Assembly: GCF_017876155.1 (NCBI RefSeq)
Contig: NZ_JAGINP010000015.1
Location: 1-64,000, forward strand
DNA length: 64,000 nt
Direction of reading: 5' to 3'
Origin: Azospirillum rugosum
Lineage (GTDB): Bacteria; Pseudomonadota; Alphaproteobacteria; Azospirillales; Azospirillaceae
Part shown: positions 8,792 through 17,362 of the stretch, piece after piece
Position numbering within the stretch: position 1 is the first letter of the stretch
Layout of the letters: each line of letters starts with the position of its first letter
Translations under genes and position numbers: made by a program
The notes under the pieces: generated by a model
Told to the model about the DNA's origin: nothing
Databases searched by the model: none
The model's input: the letters and a program-made list of their open reading frames with translations, nothing else

Positions 8792-9879
8792 AACACCTCT
8801 CCGATTCCGTGATCCGGTCGCGCGCCCCGTTGCGCCTGGGCTTTGCCGGCGGCGGAACCGAGATTTCGCCCTACGTCGACCGCTTCGGCGGCGTCGTGCT
8901 GAACGCGACGCTCGGCCTGCATGCCCTGACCAGCATCCAGCCCTCGCCGGACGGCCGCATCCATTTCCACGCCAAGGACATGGAACAGTCGATGTCGTTC
9001 GACCTGGCGGACGAACTGCCGACGGACAACGCGCTGCAGCTGCACTGCGCGGTCTACAACCGGATGATCCAGAGCTTCGGCGATGGCCGGGCGCTGCCCA
9101 TCACGGTGACCACCCATTGCGACGCGCCTCCGGGATCGGGCCTCGGCTCGTCCTCGACCCTGACGGTCGCGATGATCAGCGCCTACGACCGCCTGCTGCG
9201 CGCCAGCCTCGACGAATACTCCATCGCGCGCGTCGCCTTCGAGATCGAGCGGATCAGCCTGGGGCTGCAGGGCGGCCACCAGGACCAGTACGCGGCCTCC
9301 TTCGGCGGCTTCAACCTGATCGAGTTCCTTCCCGACGGCGAGGTGGTGGTCAATTCGCTGAAGATCGCCCCGCGCATCATCCGCGAACTGGAAAGCTCCC
9401 TCGTTCTCTATTACACCGGCCGTTCGCGCTCGTCGGGCGACATCATCGCCAACCAGGCCAAGAACCTCGCCGAGCCGTCGTCGGAAGCGGTGGAGAGCAT
9501 GCACCGGATCAAGGAGATGGTCGGCGACATGCGGCAGTGCCTGGTGGCCGGCGACATCGCCCGGCTGGGCCGCCTGCTGCATCAGAGCTGGGAAGCGAAG
9601 AAGCGCACGGCCAGCAGCGTCTCCAACAGCCACATCGACGATTTGTACGAGGCGGTGCTCAAGGCCGGGGCCATCGGCGGCAAGATCTCCGGCGCCGGCG
9701 GCGGCGGCTTCATGATGCTGGTCGTCGATCCGGTGCGGCGCCTCGACGTGATCCGCTCGCTGAGCCGGGACGGCGGCTTCGTCCTGCCGACCTCCTTCGT
9801 CCAGGAAGGGGTGCAATCCTGGCACGTCCCGCAGACGGACACCGCCTTCAACCGCCGCCGAGCCCTTATTCCCGCCTGA
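8788..9879 (+). CDS. hddA: D-glycero-alpha-D-manno-heptose 7-phosphate kinase
   Basis: A 363-residue GHMP kinase. It starts with RSRAPLRLGFAGGGTEISPY (residues 11-30), the HddA-type N-terminus. It has the phosphate-binding motif PPGSGLGSSST at 114-124 and the C-terminal motif GGKISGAGGGGFMML near 293. HddA phosphorylates D-glycero-D-manno-heptose 7-phosphate at C1 in the alpha configuration. This is the branch leading to GDP-heptose rather than the ADP-heptose of LPS inner core. The start overlaps the stop of the upstream glycosyltransferase by four bases. The phosphatase, guanylyltransferase and isomerase of the same pathway follow within 4.5 kb, which supports the assignment. Confidence 0.9.
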   Translation: MKHLSDSVIRSRAPLRLGFAGGGTEISPYVDRFGGVVLNATLGLHALTSIQPSPDGRIHFHAKDMEQSMSFDLADELPTDNALQLHCAVYNRMIQSFGDGRALPITVTTHCDAPPGSGLGSSSTLTVAMISAYDRLLRASLDEYSIARVAFEIERISLGLQGGHQDQYAASFGGFNLIEFLPDGEVVVNSLKIAPRIIRELESSLVLYYTGRSRSSGDIIANQAKNLAEPSSEAVESMHRIKEMVGDMRQCLVAGDIARLGRLLHQSWEAKKRTASSVSNSHIDDLYEAVLKAGAIGGKISGAGGGGFMMLVVDPVRRLDVIRSLSRDGGFVLPTSFVQEGVQSWHVPQTDTAFNRRRALIPA

Positions 9880-9917
9880 ACCGGCGTTTGAAAGACATCG
9901 TCTAAGGATATCGCACC

Positions 9918-10802
9918 ATGTGGCTTATCGTCGGTGCCTCCGGTTATCTCGGAAGCTACTTCCTCAAGAACATCCTCGAACACACCGACGACAGGATCGT
10001 TGCCACCTACTGCAGCACCCCCCCGGCCGACGATGCGGGCGGGCGGGTGTCCTGGCGTCCCCTCGACCTCGCCAAGCGTGAGCAGATCACCGCGCTGGGC
10101 GCGGAACTGGCCGGCGTGACGGAGCCGCTGCGCGTCATCGTGCTGTCGGCCATCCATCACCCCGACAAGGTGCGCGAGAACTTCGCCCAGGCCGCGGAGA
10201 TCAACTTCATCGGCTTGACCGCGCTGCTCGGCGCTCTGCCGGCCGGGGCGCGGCTGTGGTACGTGTCCTCGGACGTGGTCTACGGCGAGAGCGTCGAGAA
10301 GCACTTCTTCCGCGAAACCGACCCGGTCGGGCCGGTGAACGCCTACGGGCGCCAGAAGGTGGTGGCGGAGCAGATCGTCCTGGCCTTCGGGCACAACGTG
10401 GCGCGCTGCTCCTTCCTGATCGGGCCCAGCCGGATCGGGCGCCCGCATTTCTACGACGTCATCGCCTCCACCCTGCGCCGGGGCGACGTCATGGAGATGC
10501 TGGCCGACCAGTACCGCTCGGCCATCGACTTCGACCAGGCGTCGGAACTCATCCTGCGGCTGATGCAGCGCTTCCCCCACGACCGCCTGGGGGTGGTCAA
10601 CATCGGTTCCGACCAGCCGCTGTCCAAGTTCGAGGTGGCGCAGGCGATCGCCCGCGCCCACGATCTGCCGGAAAGCGGATTGAAGCCGGTCCTGTTCGGC
10701 GACAGCACCTTCTTCGCCGACCGGCGCGCCCGCGACATCCTGCTCGACAACAGCAAGCTCAAGCGCCTGCTCGGCCTCGACCGGGTCGTGTGCCGCTTCT
10801 GA
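9918..10802 (+). CDS. SDR-family nucleotide-sugar reductase/epimerase (RmlD-like)
   Basis: A 294-residue extended SDR. Its NAD(P) motif is GASGYLGSY (residues 6-14), with active-site SSDVVYG (117-123) and Tyr143-x3-Lys147 in NAYGRQK. A good ribosome-binding site (AAGGA) precedes the ATG. Size and layout resemble dTDP-4-dehydrorhamnose reductase. It sits between heptose kinase and cupin genes, with a 4,6-dehydratase next. The likely role is therefore 4-reduction of a GDP-4-keto-6-deoxy-heptose (analogous to DmhB/DdahC). It could also act on a hexose. The specific substrate is inference from context. Confidence 0.75.
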   Translation: MWLIVGASGYLGSYFLKNILEHTDDRIVATYCSTPPADDAGGRVSWRPLDLAKREQITALGAELAGVTEPLRVIVLSAIHHPDKVRENFAQAAEINFIGLTALLGALPAGARLWYVSSDVVYGESVEKHFFRETDPVGPVNAYGRQKVVAEQIVLAFGHNVARCSFLIGPSRIGRPHFYDVIASTLRRGDVMEMLADQYRSAIDFDQASELILRLMQRFPHDRLGVVNIGSDQPLSKFEVAQAIARAHDLPESGLKPVLFGDSTFFADRRARDILLDNSKLKRLLGLDRVVCRF

Positions 10803-10833
10803 CGCCCGCCTTCAGAGAAAAAAAGGCCTCACA

Positions 10834-11187
10834 ATGATCACGTTTCTAGAGCCGGAATTCACCCACGGGGACGAGCGCGGGTCCCTGCGTCAACTCGTCT
10901 CGGGGGGCTGGTCGCAGGTCAACGTCATCCAGTCCGCCGCCGGGACCGTCCGCGGCAACCATTGGCATGAGCAGACCCGCGAAATGTTCTTCTGCGTGTC
11001 CGGCGGATTCAAGCTGACGCTGGAAAAGAACGGCGAGAAGCAGGAGCACCAGATCGGTGCCGGCGCCTTCTTCCATATTGATCCCGGTGTGCGCCACACC
11101 TTCGCCTACGACCAGGACAGCGTGATCGTTGCGCTCTACGACCGCGGAGTCCAGTTGGAAGACGGCACGCTCGACATTCACAGCTGA
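10834..11187 (+). CDS. Small cupin, sugar epimerase/isomerase-like
   Basis: A 117-residue single-domain cupin. The metal/active-site segment is GNHWHEQTREMFFCVSGGFK, with His43 and His45, and the second cupin motif is HIDPGVRHTFAY. It resembles the WxcM/FdtA group of nucleotide-sugar isomerases and is shorter than RmlC-type 3,5-epimerases (about 180 residues). It lies between an SDR and a GDP-sugar 4,6-dehydratase. Epimerisation or keto-isomerisation of a GDP-4-keto-deoxy-heptose is therefore the favoured role. The ATG is preceded by AAAAAGG. Confidence 0.7.
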   Translation: MITFLEPEFTHGDERGSLRQLVSGGWSQVNVIQSAAGTVRGNHWHEQTREMFFCVSGGFKLTLEKNGEKQEHQIGAGAFFHIDPGVRHTFAYDQDSVIVALYDRGVQLEDGTLDIHS

Positions 11188-11342
11188 CGGCGCGCGTCGA
11201 TCGTTCAACGGGAAGTCCGCTCATTGTTTGCTAAGAATTTAATGGCATTCAATCCGGCGTGATGCCCTTCCGGAAGCGGACCAGGGATACGCTGCGGGCT
11301 TCCCGACCAATACCTTTTCAAGCCTAAGGAGCTTTTTCGACG

Positions 11343-12356
11343 ATGACCAAGGCGCGTGCGCTCATCACTGGCATCACCGGCATGGTCGGGTCGCATCTGG
11401 CCGACTACCTGCTCGAACACACGGACTGGGACGTTTACGGCTTGGCGCGTTGGCGCAGCCCGCTCGACAACATCCAGCACCTGATCCCGCGCATCAACAG
11501 CAAGGACCGGGTGTTCCTGGTCCATGGCGACCTGCGCGACAGCCTGTCGATGAACGCGGCCCTGGCGTCGGTCAAGCCGGACTACATCTTCCACCTCGCG
11601 GCGCAGAGCTTCCCGAAGGTCAGCTTCGACTCGCCCATCGAGACGGTCGACACCAACATCACCGGCACCGTGCGCCTGCTGGACGCCGCCCGCCAGTACT
11701 GCCCGAACGCCATCATCCACAACTGCGCCTCGTCCGAGGTGTTCGGCCGCGTCCCGCGCGAGAAGCTGCCGATCAACGAGGAATGCTCGTTCCACCCGGC
11801 CTCGCCCTACGCCATCTCCAAGGTGGGCACCGACCTGTTCGGGCGCTTCTACGCCGAAGCCTACGGCATGACGGTGATGAGCACCCGCATGTTCACGCAC
11901 ACCGGCCCGCGCCGCGGCGACGTGTTCGCGGAGTCCACCTTCGCCAAGCAGATCGCGCTGATCGAGCAGAACCGCATTCCGCCGGTCATCAAGGTCGGCA
12001 ACCTGGATTCGCTGCGCACCTTCGCCGATGTGCGCGACGCCGTGCGCGCCTATTTCATGCTGGTGACGAAGAACCCGCAGGCGGGCGAGTACTACAACAT
12101 CGGCGGCACCTACACCTGCACCATCGGCGAGATGCTGGACACCCTGCGCGGCATGTCGACCGTGAAGGACATCGCGGTCGAGACCGATCCGGAGCGCCTG
12201 CGCCCCATCGACGCGGACCTGCAGGTGCCGGACACGGCCAAGTTCAAGGCGCACACCGGTTGGGAGCCGGAGATCCCCTTCCAGACGACGATGTCCGACC
12301 TGCTCGAATACTGGCGGGAGCGCGTCCGGACCCACAAGGACTTCCTGACCCGCTGA
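11343..12356 (+). CDS. GDP-mannose/GDP-heptose 4,6-dehydratase family protein
   Basis: A 337-residue extended SDR of the GDP-mannose 4,6-dehydratase family. It has GITGMVGSHLADYLL at residues 10-24, catalytic CASSEVFG (128-135), and Tyr156-x3-Lys160 in SPYAISK. It differs clearly from the canonical Gmd at 29648 of this window: ARWRSPLDN stands where Gmd has KRRSSSFNT. With heptose genes on both sides, a GDP-D-glycero-D-manno-heptose 4,6-dehydratase (DmhA/WcbK-type) is more likely than a second Gmd. This is inference. TAAGGAG lies about 13 bases before the ATG. Confidence 0.8.
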   Translation: MTKARALITGITGMVGSHLADYLLEHTDWDVYGLARWRSPLDNIQHLIPRINSKDRVFLVHGDLRDSLSMNAALASVKPDYIFHLAAQSFPKVSFDSPIETVDTNITGTVRLLDAARQYCPNAIIHNCASSEVFGRVPREKLPINEECSFHPASPYAISKVGTDLFGRFYAEAYGMTVMSTRMFTHTGPRRGDVFAESTFAKQIALIEQNRIPPVIKVGNLDSLRTFADVRDAVRAYFMLVTKNPQAGEYYNIGGTYTCTIGEMLDTLRGMSTVKDIAVETDPERLRPIDADLQVPDTAKFKAHTGWEPEIPFQTTMSDLLEYWRERVRTHKDFLTR

Positions 12357-12363
12357 CCATCCG

Positions 12364-12393
12364 GGGCAGGGCCGGCGGACATCGGCCCTGCCC
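12364..12393 (+). terminator. Strong hairpin between dehydratase and hddC, possible terminator or attenuator
   Basis: An 11-base-pair perfect stem (GGGCAGGGCCG with CGGCCCTGCCC) and an eight-base loop start eight bases after the dehydratase stop. A short GTTT and, further on, a run of five T follow. The U-tract is poor, so it may weaken rather than end transcription into the next gene. Confidence 0.5.
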
Positions 12394-12469
12394 GTTTCCC
12401 TTGCCGTTTTTCAGTCAACGGACCGACCTCCGGGCGGATCGACTTCCGGAACGAGCGAGCCCAGAATCC

Positions 12470-13696
12470 ATGGTGCATCAAGCCATCATTCTTGTCGGCG
12501 GGCGGGGAACGCGGCTTGGTCCGCTGACCGACGACACGCCCAAGCCCCTGCTGCCGGTGGGGGGGCGCCCGTTCCTCGGCTATCTCGTCGACACGCTGTT
12601 CCGGCACGGCTTCCGCGACATCGTCATGCTGGCCGGCTACCGCGGCGAGAGCGTCGCGCGCTTCTGCGAGGAGGCGCGGCGGCCCGGGCTCAGCCTGCGC
12701 TGCGTGATCGAGACGGAACCCGCCGGAACCGGCGGCGCGCTGCGTCCGGTGGCCGACCTTCTCGAACCGCAGTTCCTGCTGCTCAACGGCGACACGCTGT
12801 TCGACGTCAACTTCAACGACCTGACCGTTCCGCCCCTGCCGGAGGACGGGTCCCGGCTGGCCCGGCTGGCGCTGCGGCGGGTTCCCGACACCAGCCGCTA
12901 CGGCGCCATCGCCGTCGACGGCGAGCGGATCGTCGCCATGCGCGAGAAGGCCGGGCAGGGCGAGGGGCTGATCAACGGCGGCATCTACCTGCTGGACAAG
13001 CGGGTGCTCGACCGGCTGCCGGCGTCGCCCTGCTCGATCGAAAGCGACCTGTTCCCCCGCCTGGTGGCGGAGGGCGCGATCGAGGGGCGGGCCTACGACG
13101 CCTTCTTCCTCGACATCGGGGTGCCCGCGGACTTCGCCCTGGCCCAGACCGTCATTCCCGCCCGGACCCGGCGCCCGGCCGCCTTCCTCGACCGCGACGG
13201 CGTGCTGAACGAGGACGTCGGCTACGCGCACCGTCCCGACCAGATCACCTGGGTGGCCGGCGCCAAGGCGGCGGTGAAGCGTTTGAACGACGCAGGCTTC
13301 TACGTCTTCGTCGTCACCAACCAGGCCGGCATCGCCCGCGGCTACTACGGCGAGGACGACGTCCGCGCGCTCCACGGCTGGATGCAGGACGAGCTGCGCG
13401 CCATCGGCGCGCATGTCGACGCCTTCTATCACTGCCCGCACCATCCGGACCACGGCGAGCCGCCCCTGCGCGCCGACTGCGCCTGCCGCAAGCCCGAACC
13501 GGGGATGCTGACGCAGGCCATGGCCGACTGGCCGGTCGATGCGGAACGCAGCTTCCTGGTCGGCGACAAGGACAGCGACCTTCTCGCCGCGCAGCGCGCG
13601 GGCGTCGCCGGCACGCTGTTCCGCGGTGGCGATCTCGACACCGTGGTCGCCGGCATCCTCGCCCGTTCCGGGAGTGAGCCGTTCCGCACCACCTGA
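12470..13696 (+). CDS. Fused heptose-1-phosphate guanylyltransferase and heptose-1,7-bisphosphate phosphatase
   Basis: 408 residues with two enzymes in one chain. Residues 1-230 form a nucleotidyltransferase: LVGGRGTRLGPLTDDTPKPL at 9-28, LLNGDTLFDVN, and EKAGQGEGLINGGIYL. This matches HddC, which makes GDP-D-glycero-alpha-D-manno-heptose. Residues 236-390 form a HAD-IIIA phosphatase of GmhB type: FLDRDGVLNED with Asp241/Asp243, VVTNQAGIARG, zinc ligands Cys322, His324, Cys337, Cys339, and VGDKDSDLLAA. In many genomes these are separate genes. The fusion joins the step before and the step after the kinase HddA. The ATG was chosen because the nucleotide-binding motif begins at once. Confidence 0.9.
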   Translation: MVHQAIILVGGRGTRLGPLTDDTPKPLLPVGGRPFLGYLVDTLFRHGFRDIVMLAGYRGESVARFCEEARRPGLSLRCVIETEPAGTGGALRPVADLLEPQFLLLNGDTLFDVNFNDLTVPPLPEDGSRLARLALRRVPDTSRYGAIAVDGERIVAMREKAGQGEGLINGGIYLLDKRVLDRLPASPCSIESDLFPRLVAEGAIEGRAYDAFFLDIGVPADFALAQTVIPARTRRPAAFLDRDGVLNEDVGYAHRPDQITWVAGAKAAVKRLNDAGFYVFVVTNQAGIARGYYGEDDVRALHGWMQDELRAIGAHVDAFYHCPHHPDHGEPPLRADCACRKPEPGMLTQAMADWPVDAERSFLVGDKDSDLLAAQRAGVAGTLFRGGDLDTVVAGILARSGSEPFRTT

Positions 13697-13777
13697 CTCC
13701 GTTCCAAAGACGCCGACCTGCGGACCGAGGGCACCGTTCCCGCTCGCTTGGCAAGCAAGCCTCAGGAGTATTCGAGC

Positions 13778-14356
13778 ATGTCGACCCTAAACAGCTACTT
13801 GGCGGAAAGCGCTGAACTCTTCCGCAAGACCATCGAGCAGGATCTGTCCTCCGTCACGGACCAGGCTGTCGACGTCCTCGCCAAGGCCCTCGACCGCCGT
13901 CTTCCGGTTCTCGTCTGCGGCAACGGCGGGTCCTCCAGCGACGCCATGCACATCGCGGGCGAACTGGTCGGGCGCTTCCTGGTCGAGCGGCGGGCGCTGA
14001 ACGTCATGGCGCTGTCGGCCAACACGTCGGTGCTGACGGCGTGGAGCAACGACTACGACTACAACAGCGTCTTCTCGCGCCAGGTGGAGGCCCACGGCCA
14101 GCCGGGCGGCGTCGTCTGGGGGATTTCGACCAGCGGCAACTCGGGCAACGTGATCGCCGCCTTCGAGAAGGCCAAGGCCATGTCGATGACGACGATCGCC
14201 CTGACCGGCGAAGGCGGCGGGCGGATGGCGGCGCTGTCCGACGTGCTGCTGGCCGTGCCGTCGCGGGTCACGCCGCGGATTCAAGAGCTGCACATTGCCC
14301 TCTACCATTTCATCTGCGCCAAGGTCGAAGAAGCCGTGGCCGGAAAGAATCTTTAA
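13778..14356 (+). CDS. gmhA: Sedoheptulose 7-phosphate isomerase
   Basis: A 192-residue SIS-domain protein of normal GmhA length. Features are VCGNGGSSSDAMHIAGELVG (residues 46-65), ISTSGNSGNV near 116-125 for the phosphate, and the C-terminal catalytic segment RIQELHIALYHFICAKVEEA. GmhA converts sedoheptulose 7-phosphate to D-glycero-D-manno-heptose 7-phosphate, the first step of the pathway completed by hddA and the fused hddC-gmhB gene. The ATG at 13778 has CAGGAG about ten bases upstream. The next gene begins nine bases after the stop, so they are one operon. Confidence 0.93.
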   Translation: MSTLNSYLAESAELFRKTIEQDLSSVTDQAVDVLAKALDRRLPVLVCGNGGSSSDAMHIAGELVGRFLVERRALNVMALSANTSVLTAWSNDYDYNSVFSRQVEAHGQPGGVVWGISTSGNSGNVIAAFEKAKAMSMTTIALTGEGGGRMAALSDVLLAVPSRVTPRIQELHIALYHFICAKVEEAVAGKNL

Positions 14357-14364
14357 GGAGTGAA

Positions 14365-16839
14365 ATGCCTATGGCTTCCCAAAGACACTTTGCGTTGATC
14401 GTAACTTGGCCGGACGTACACAACGCCGAGTATGAAGCCATCCTGCGCATTCAGCGGGCGGCCAAGACGATGGGCATCCAGTGCAGCCTCGTGAACAACG
14501 AGGGCTTTCTTCTGTCGACCCTCTCATCGGCCACGCCGCACCGTCTGCGCCCGCAGGACATCGACTTCGCCCTTTCGCTCCACTTCGAATCGCCCAAGCT
14601 GTTCGACGCCTACACCTACACCGCGCTGTGGAACCCGATCGAGTTCTACCCCGACTGGGGCTATGAGAAGTCGGTCAATCAGCTGATCTCCCACGACGAC
14701 TTCGTCTATTCCGGCTCCGACCGGGCCCTGCGCCACGTCCAGCGGCTGCGCCCCCATTTCCCCCGCCTGCCGAACGACGCCGTCGAGTTCTACCCGTCGA
14801 TCTCCGATTCCATCTTCGCGCCCACCTTGGGCGAGCGGAAGATCTTCTATTGCGGCATGAACTGGGAGAAGATCAGCAACCAGAAGGGCCGCCACCACGA
14901 CCTCCTGCGGCTGCTCGACGAGTCGGGCAACCTGGCCCTGTACGGGCCGAAGGAATTCATGGGGGTGAAGGTCTGGGGCGACTACGAGAGCTATGTCCGC
15001 CCGATCGCCTTCGACGGCTGGTCGCTGATCCGCGAGATCAACAAGTGCGGCATCTGCCTGGCGCTGATGTCGGACGTCCACTTCCATTCGGGCATCGCCT
15101 CGTCGCGCCTGTATGAAGGCCTGTCGGCGGGTGCCCTGGTCATCACCGACGACCATCCCTTCTTCCGCGACCGCTACGGCGACAACCTTCTCTACATCTC
15201 GCCGCTGGCCGACGGCCGCAAGCGCTTCGAGCAGATCTCCGACCACCTGCTGTGGATCGAGCGCAACCCCGAGGCCGCCCTGGCCAAGGCGGCGGAGGCG
15301 CAGCGGATCTATCTTGAGCGCTTCGCCATGGACAAGCTGCTCGAGAACCTGTTCGCCGCCACGGAAACGCGCCGCGCCGCCATCGGCCGCAGCGTCCATG
15401 CCAGCAAGACCGACGACGCCATCGAGGTGATCATCCCCTTCGTGTCGGGCCCGGTGTCGGCGCTGCAGAAGATGCTCGCGTCGCTGGCCACCCAGACCTA
15501 CCAGGCGGTCACCTTCACCCTGCTTCTGGACGAAGGCTTCTTCGCCCACATGGGCGACGAGGTGCGGGCGGTCGTTCCGGCGGGGCTCCGCGGCGAGGTC
15601 CTGACCTTCCCGTTCTACGAGAGCGACGGGGTCAGCGCCAGCGTCGGCCCGCGCCTCGTGCGCCTGGGCGAGGCCGTCGACCGCGCGCTGTCGCGCAGCC
15701 GCGCCGACTATTTCTGCTTCATGACCGCGGCGGAGAGCTGGTTCTCCGACCACCTCAGCCGTCTCAAGCGCGTGCTGGACGACGACCAGACCGCGCTGGG
15801 CGCCTATTCCGGCGCCATCTTCGAACACACGGAGCCGGCCGGGAAGGGTCGCCGCACGCTGGACTTCCTGCGCTTCGACCGGCTGTACCGCCAGCAGATG
15901 GCCCGCCTGCAGCGCCACCCCGGCCTGTTCCTGTTCCGCCGCGGCCTGTACGACGCCGAAACCACGCTGGCGCTGCGCGACCTCGACGGCATCGAGCATC
16001 TGCTGTTCGCCACGGCGGCCGAGCATCGCGGCGCCCTGAAGCCGACGACCAGCGCCACCTGCATCCGGCACCTTGAGAACGAGCGCCACATCCCGGTGCC
16101 CATGCTGGCGATCAGCCTGCAGCAGAGCTACCTGGAAGACCTGGGCTATCTCGACCGCATCGTCCGGCCGGAGGTGCAGCCCCTCGCCGACGGCGAGCTT
16201 CTGCTGACCCCGGCCGCGCGCGAAATGCGCGGCTTCCCGCGCGGCCTGGCGCCGTACCGCCAGCAGTCCGTGATCATCTTCGGCAAGAGCGGCAACCACG
16301 CCGACTATCTCGGCAAGGGGTGGAGCGTCACCGAGGACCACTGGGTCTGGATCGATGGCGTCCACGCCCAGGTGTGCATGCGCCAGCAGCTGGTCGATCC
16401 GCCCTCGAACTGCTTCCTGCGCTGCGACCTGGAGCCGCTGATCACCGGGAAGTTGCCGAGCCAGACGGTGACGCTGTCCGTCAACGGCACGGCGGTCGCC
16501 ACGGTGACCCTGTCGAGGCCCGGACGGGCGATCATCACGGCGGCGGTTCCGGAGGGCGTGGTCCGCGCGGGCGAGCCGCTGACCATCGACATCGAGTGCG
16601 CCAACGCCTACCGCCCGCCGGGGGAAAGCCGCTACCTGTCGGTCCGTCTCTACGCGCTGATGCTGTCGACGGGCGAGGAGCATCCGGTTCCCGAACTCCT
16701 GTACCTCAACAGCGAGTTCAACGAGGACCGGTACCTGGCGCTGAACCCGGACGTCGCCGCGGCCAAGCAGGCGGGCGAGTTCAAGAACGGCTACGAGCAC
16801 TTCTTCCGCCACGGCATCGGCGAGAAGCGCGGCTACTGA
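14365..16839 (+). CDS. Two-domain glycosyltransferase with C-terminal beta domain and NPDV motif
   Basis: 824 residues from an ATG with TAAGGAG upstream. Residues 1-340 resemble a GT-B enzyme with SRLYEGLSAGALVITDDHPF near 245. A GT-A/GT2-like part starts at 352 (VIIPFVSG, QTYQAVTFTLLLDEG). Around 645-765 is a beta-rich domain (GWSVTEDHWVWIDG). The C-terminus, from about 785, carries YLALNPDVAAA...YEHFFRHGIGEKRGY, a short motif common at the ends of alphaproteobacterial glycosyltransferases. It is the last gene of the heptose operon, so it may transfer the heptose. That is inferred from position only. Confidence 0.8.
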   Translation: MPMASQRHFALIVTWPDVHNAEYEAILRIQRAAKTMGIQCSLVNNEGFLLSTLSSATPHRLRPQDIDFALSLHFESPKLFDAYTYTALWNPIEFYPDWGYEKSVNQLISHDDFVYSGSDRALRHVQRLRPHFPRLPNDAVEFYPSISDSIFAPTLGERKIFYCGMNWEKISNQKGRHHDLLRLLDESGNLALYGPKEFMGVKVWGDYESYVRPIAFDGWSLIREINKCGICLALMSDVHFHSGIASSRLYEGLSAGALVITDDHPFFRDRYGDNLLYISPLADGRKRFEQISDHLLWIERNPEAALAKAAEAQRIYLERFAMDKLLENLFAATETRRAAIGRSVHASKTDDAIEVIIPFVSGPVSALQKMLASLATQTYQAVTFTLLLDEGFFAHMGDEVRAVVPAGLRGEVLTFPFYESDGVSASVGPRLVRLGEAVDRALSRSRADYFCFMTAAESWFSDHLSRLKRVLDDDQTALGAYSGAIFEHTEPAGKGRRTLDFLRFDRLYRQQMARLQRHPGLFLFRRGLYDAETTLALRDLDGIEHLLFATAAEHRGALKPTTSATCIRHLENERHIPVPMLAISLQQSYLEDLGYLDRIVRPEVQPLADGELLLTPAAREMRGFPRGLAPYRQQSVIIFGKSGNHADYLGKGWSVTEDHWVWIDGVHAQVCMRQQLVDPPSNCFLRCDLEPLITGKLPSQTVTLSVNGTAVATVTLSRPGRAIITAAVPEGVVRAGEPLTIDIECANAYRPPGESRYLSVRLYALMLSTGEEHPVPELLYLNSEFNEDRYLALNPDVAAAKQAGEFKNGYEHFFRHGIGEKRGY

Positions 16840-17362
16840 CGCGGGTGTCGCCCGGCGGGAAACCCGCCGGGCGCCTGCAGCCCCGGCGGGGCGGGAGCGA
16901 AAGGGGAAGACGGGAATGACGTCGTGCACCTTGAGGACCCTGTCCCGCCGGCGCAGCGTGCAGGTGCGGTGCCCCAAGCGCTTTGAATGGCGGCGCTTCG
17001 AAGGAAATAGTGAAGAATTTGGAATCGGCCGGATCCGCAACATCAGAAGGCCGGTCGTCAAGTTGAAGCCGAATGCCGGCAATCGCGGGCGGCGCGGCCA
17101 TCAGGAACTTCGGCTGGCCAACGTGCCCGATGCCAAGACGTTATTGTGGCGTTTCGTGCTTTCTGTTGACGGCAGGCTATGTGGATGGTAGAGGTGCGAT
17201 TTTGGTTAACAAAAAGCGAGAAATGTCCACGGTCCATACTGTGCGTTGCCAAGCCGTTTATTGATGGCGTTGCCGGAATTTGGGCCGAGGATTTTGCAAT
17301 AGGTCGACGACATAGGATTTGCCGCAGCCATGCGAGTCGAACGCACCCCTGATATATCCCGC
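16840..17362. other. 523-base intergenic region before the CDP-sugar genes
   Basis: It begins with the hairpin at 16850-16872. GC content then falls noticeably from about 16990 to 17330. The stretch 17203-17216 (TGGTTAACAAAAAG) recurs exactly at 28873-28886. A promoter for the rfbF-rfbG-rfbH run must lie here. No credible coding frame was seen. Confidence 0.5.
16850..16872 (+). terminator. Perfect GC-rich hairpin after heptose operon
   Basis: Ten perfect base pairs (GCCCGGCGGG with CCCGCCGGGC) and an AAA loop begin ten bases after the stop of the preceding glycosyltransferase. No T-run follows. It could stop transcription with Rho or protect the mRNA 3' end. Confidence 0.5.
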
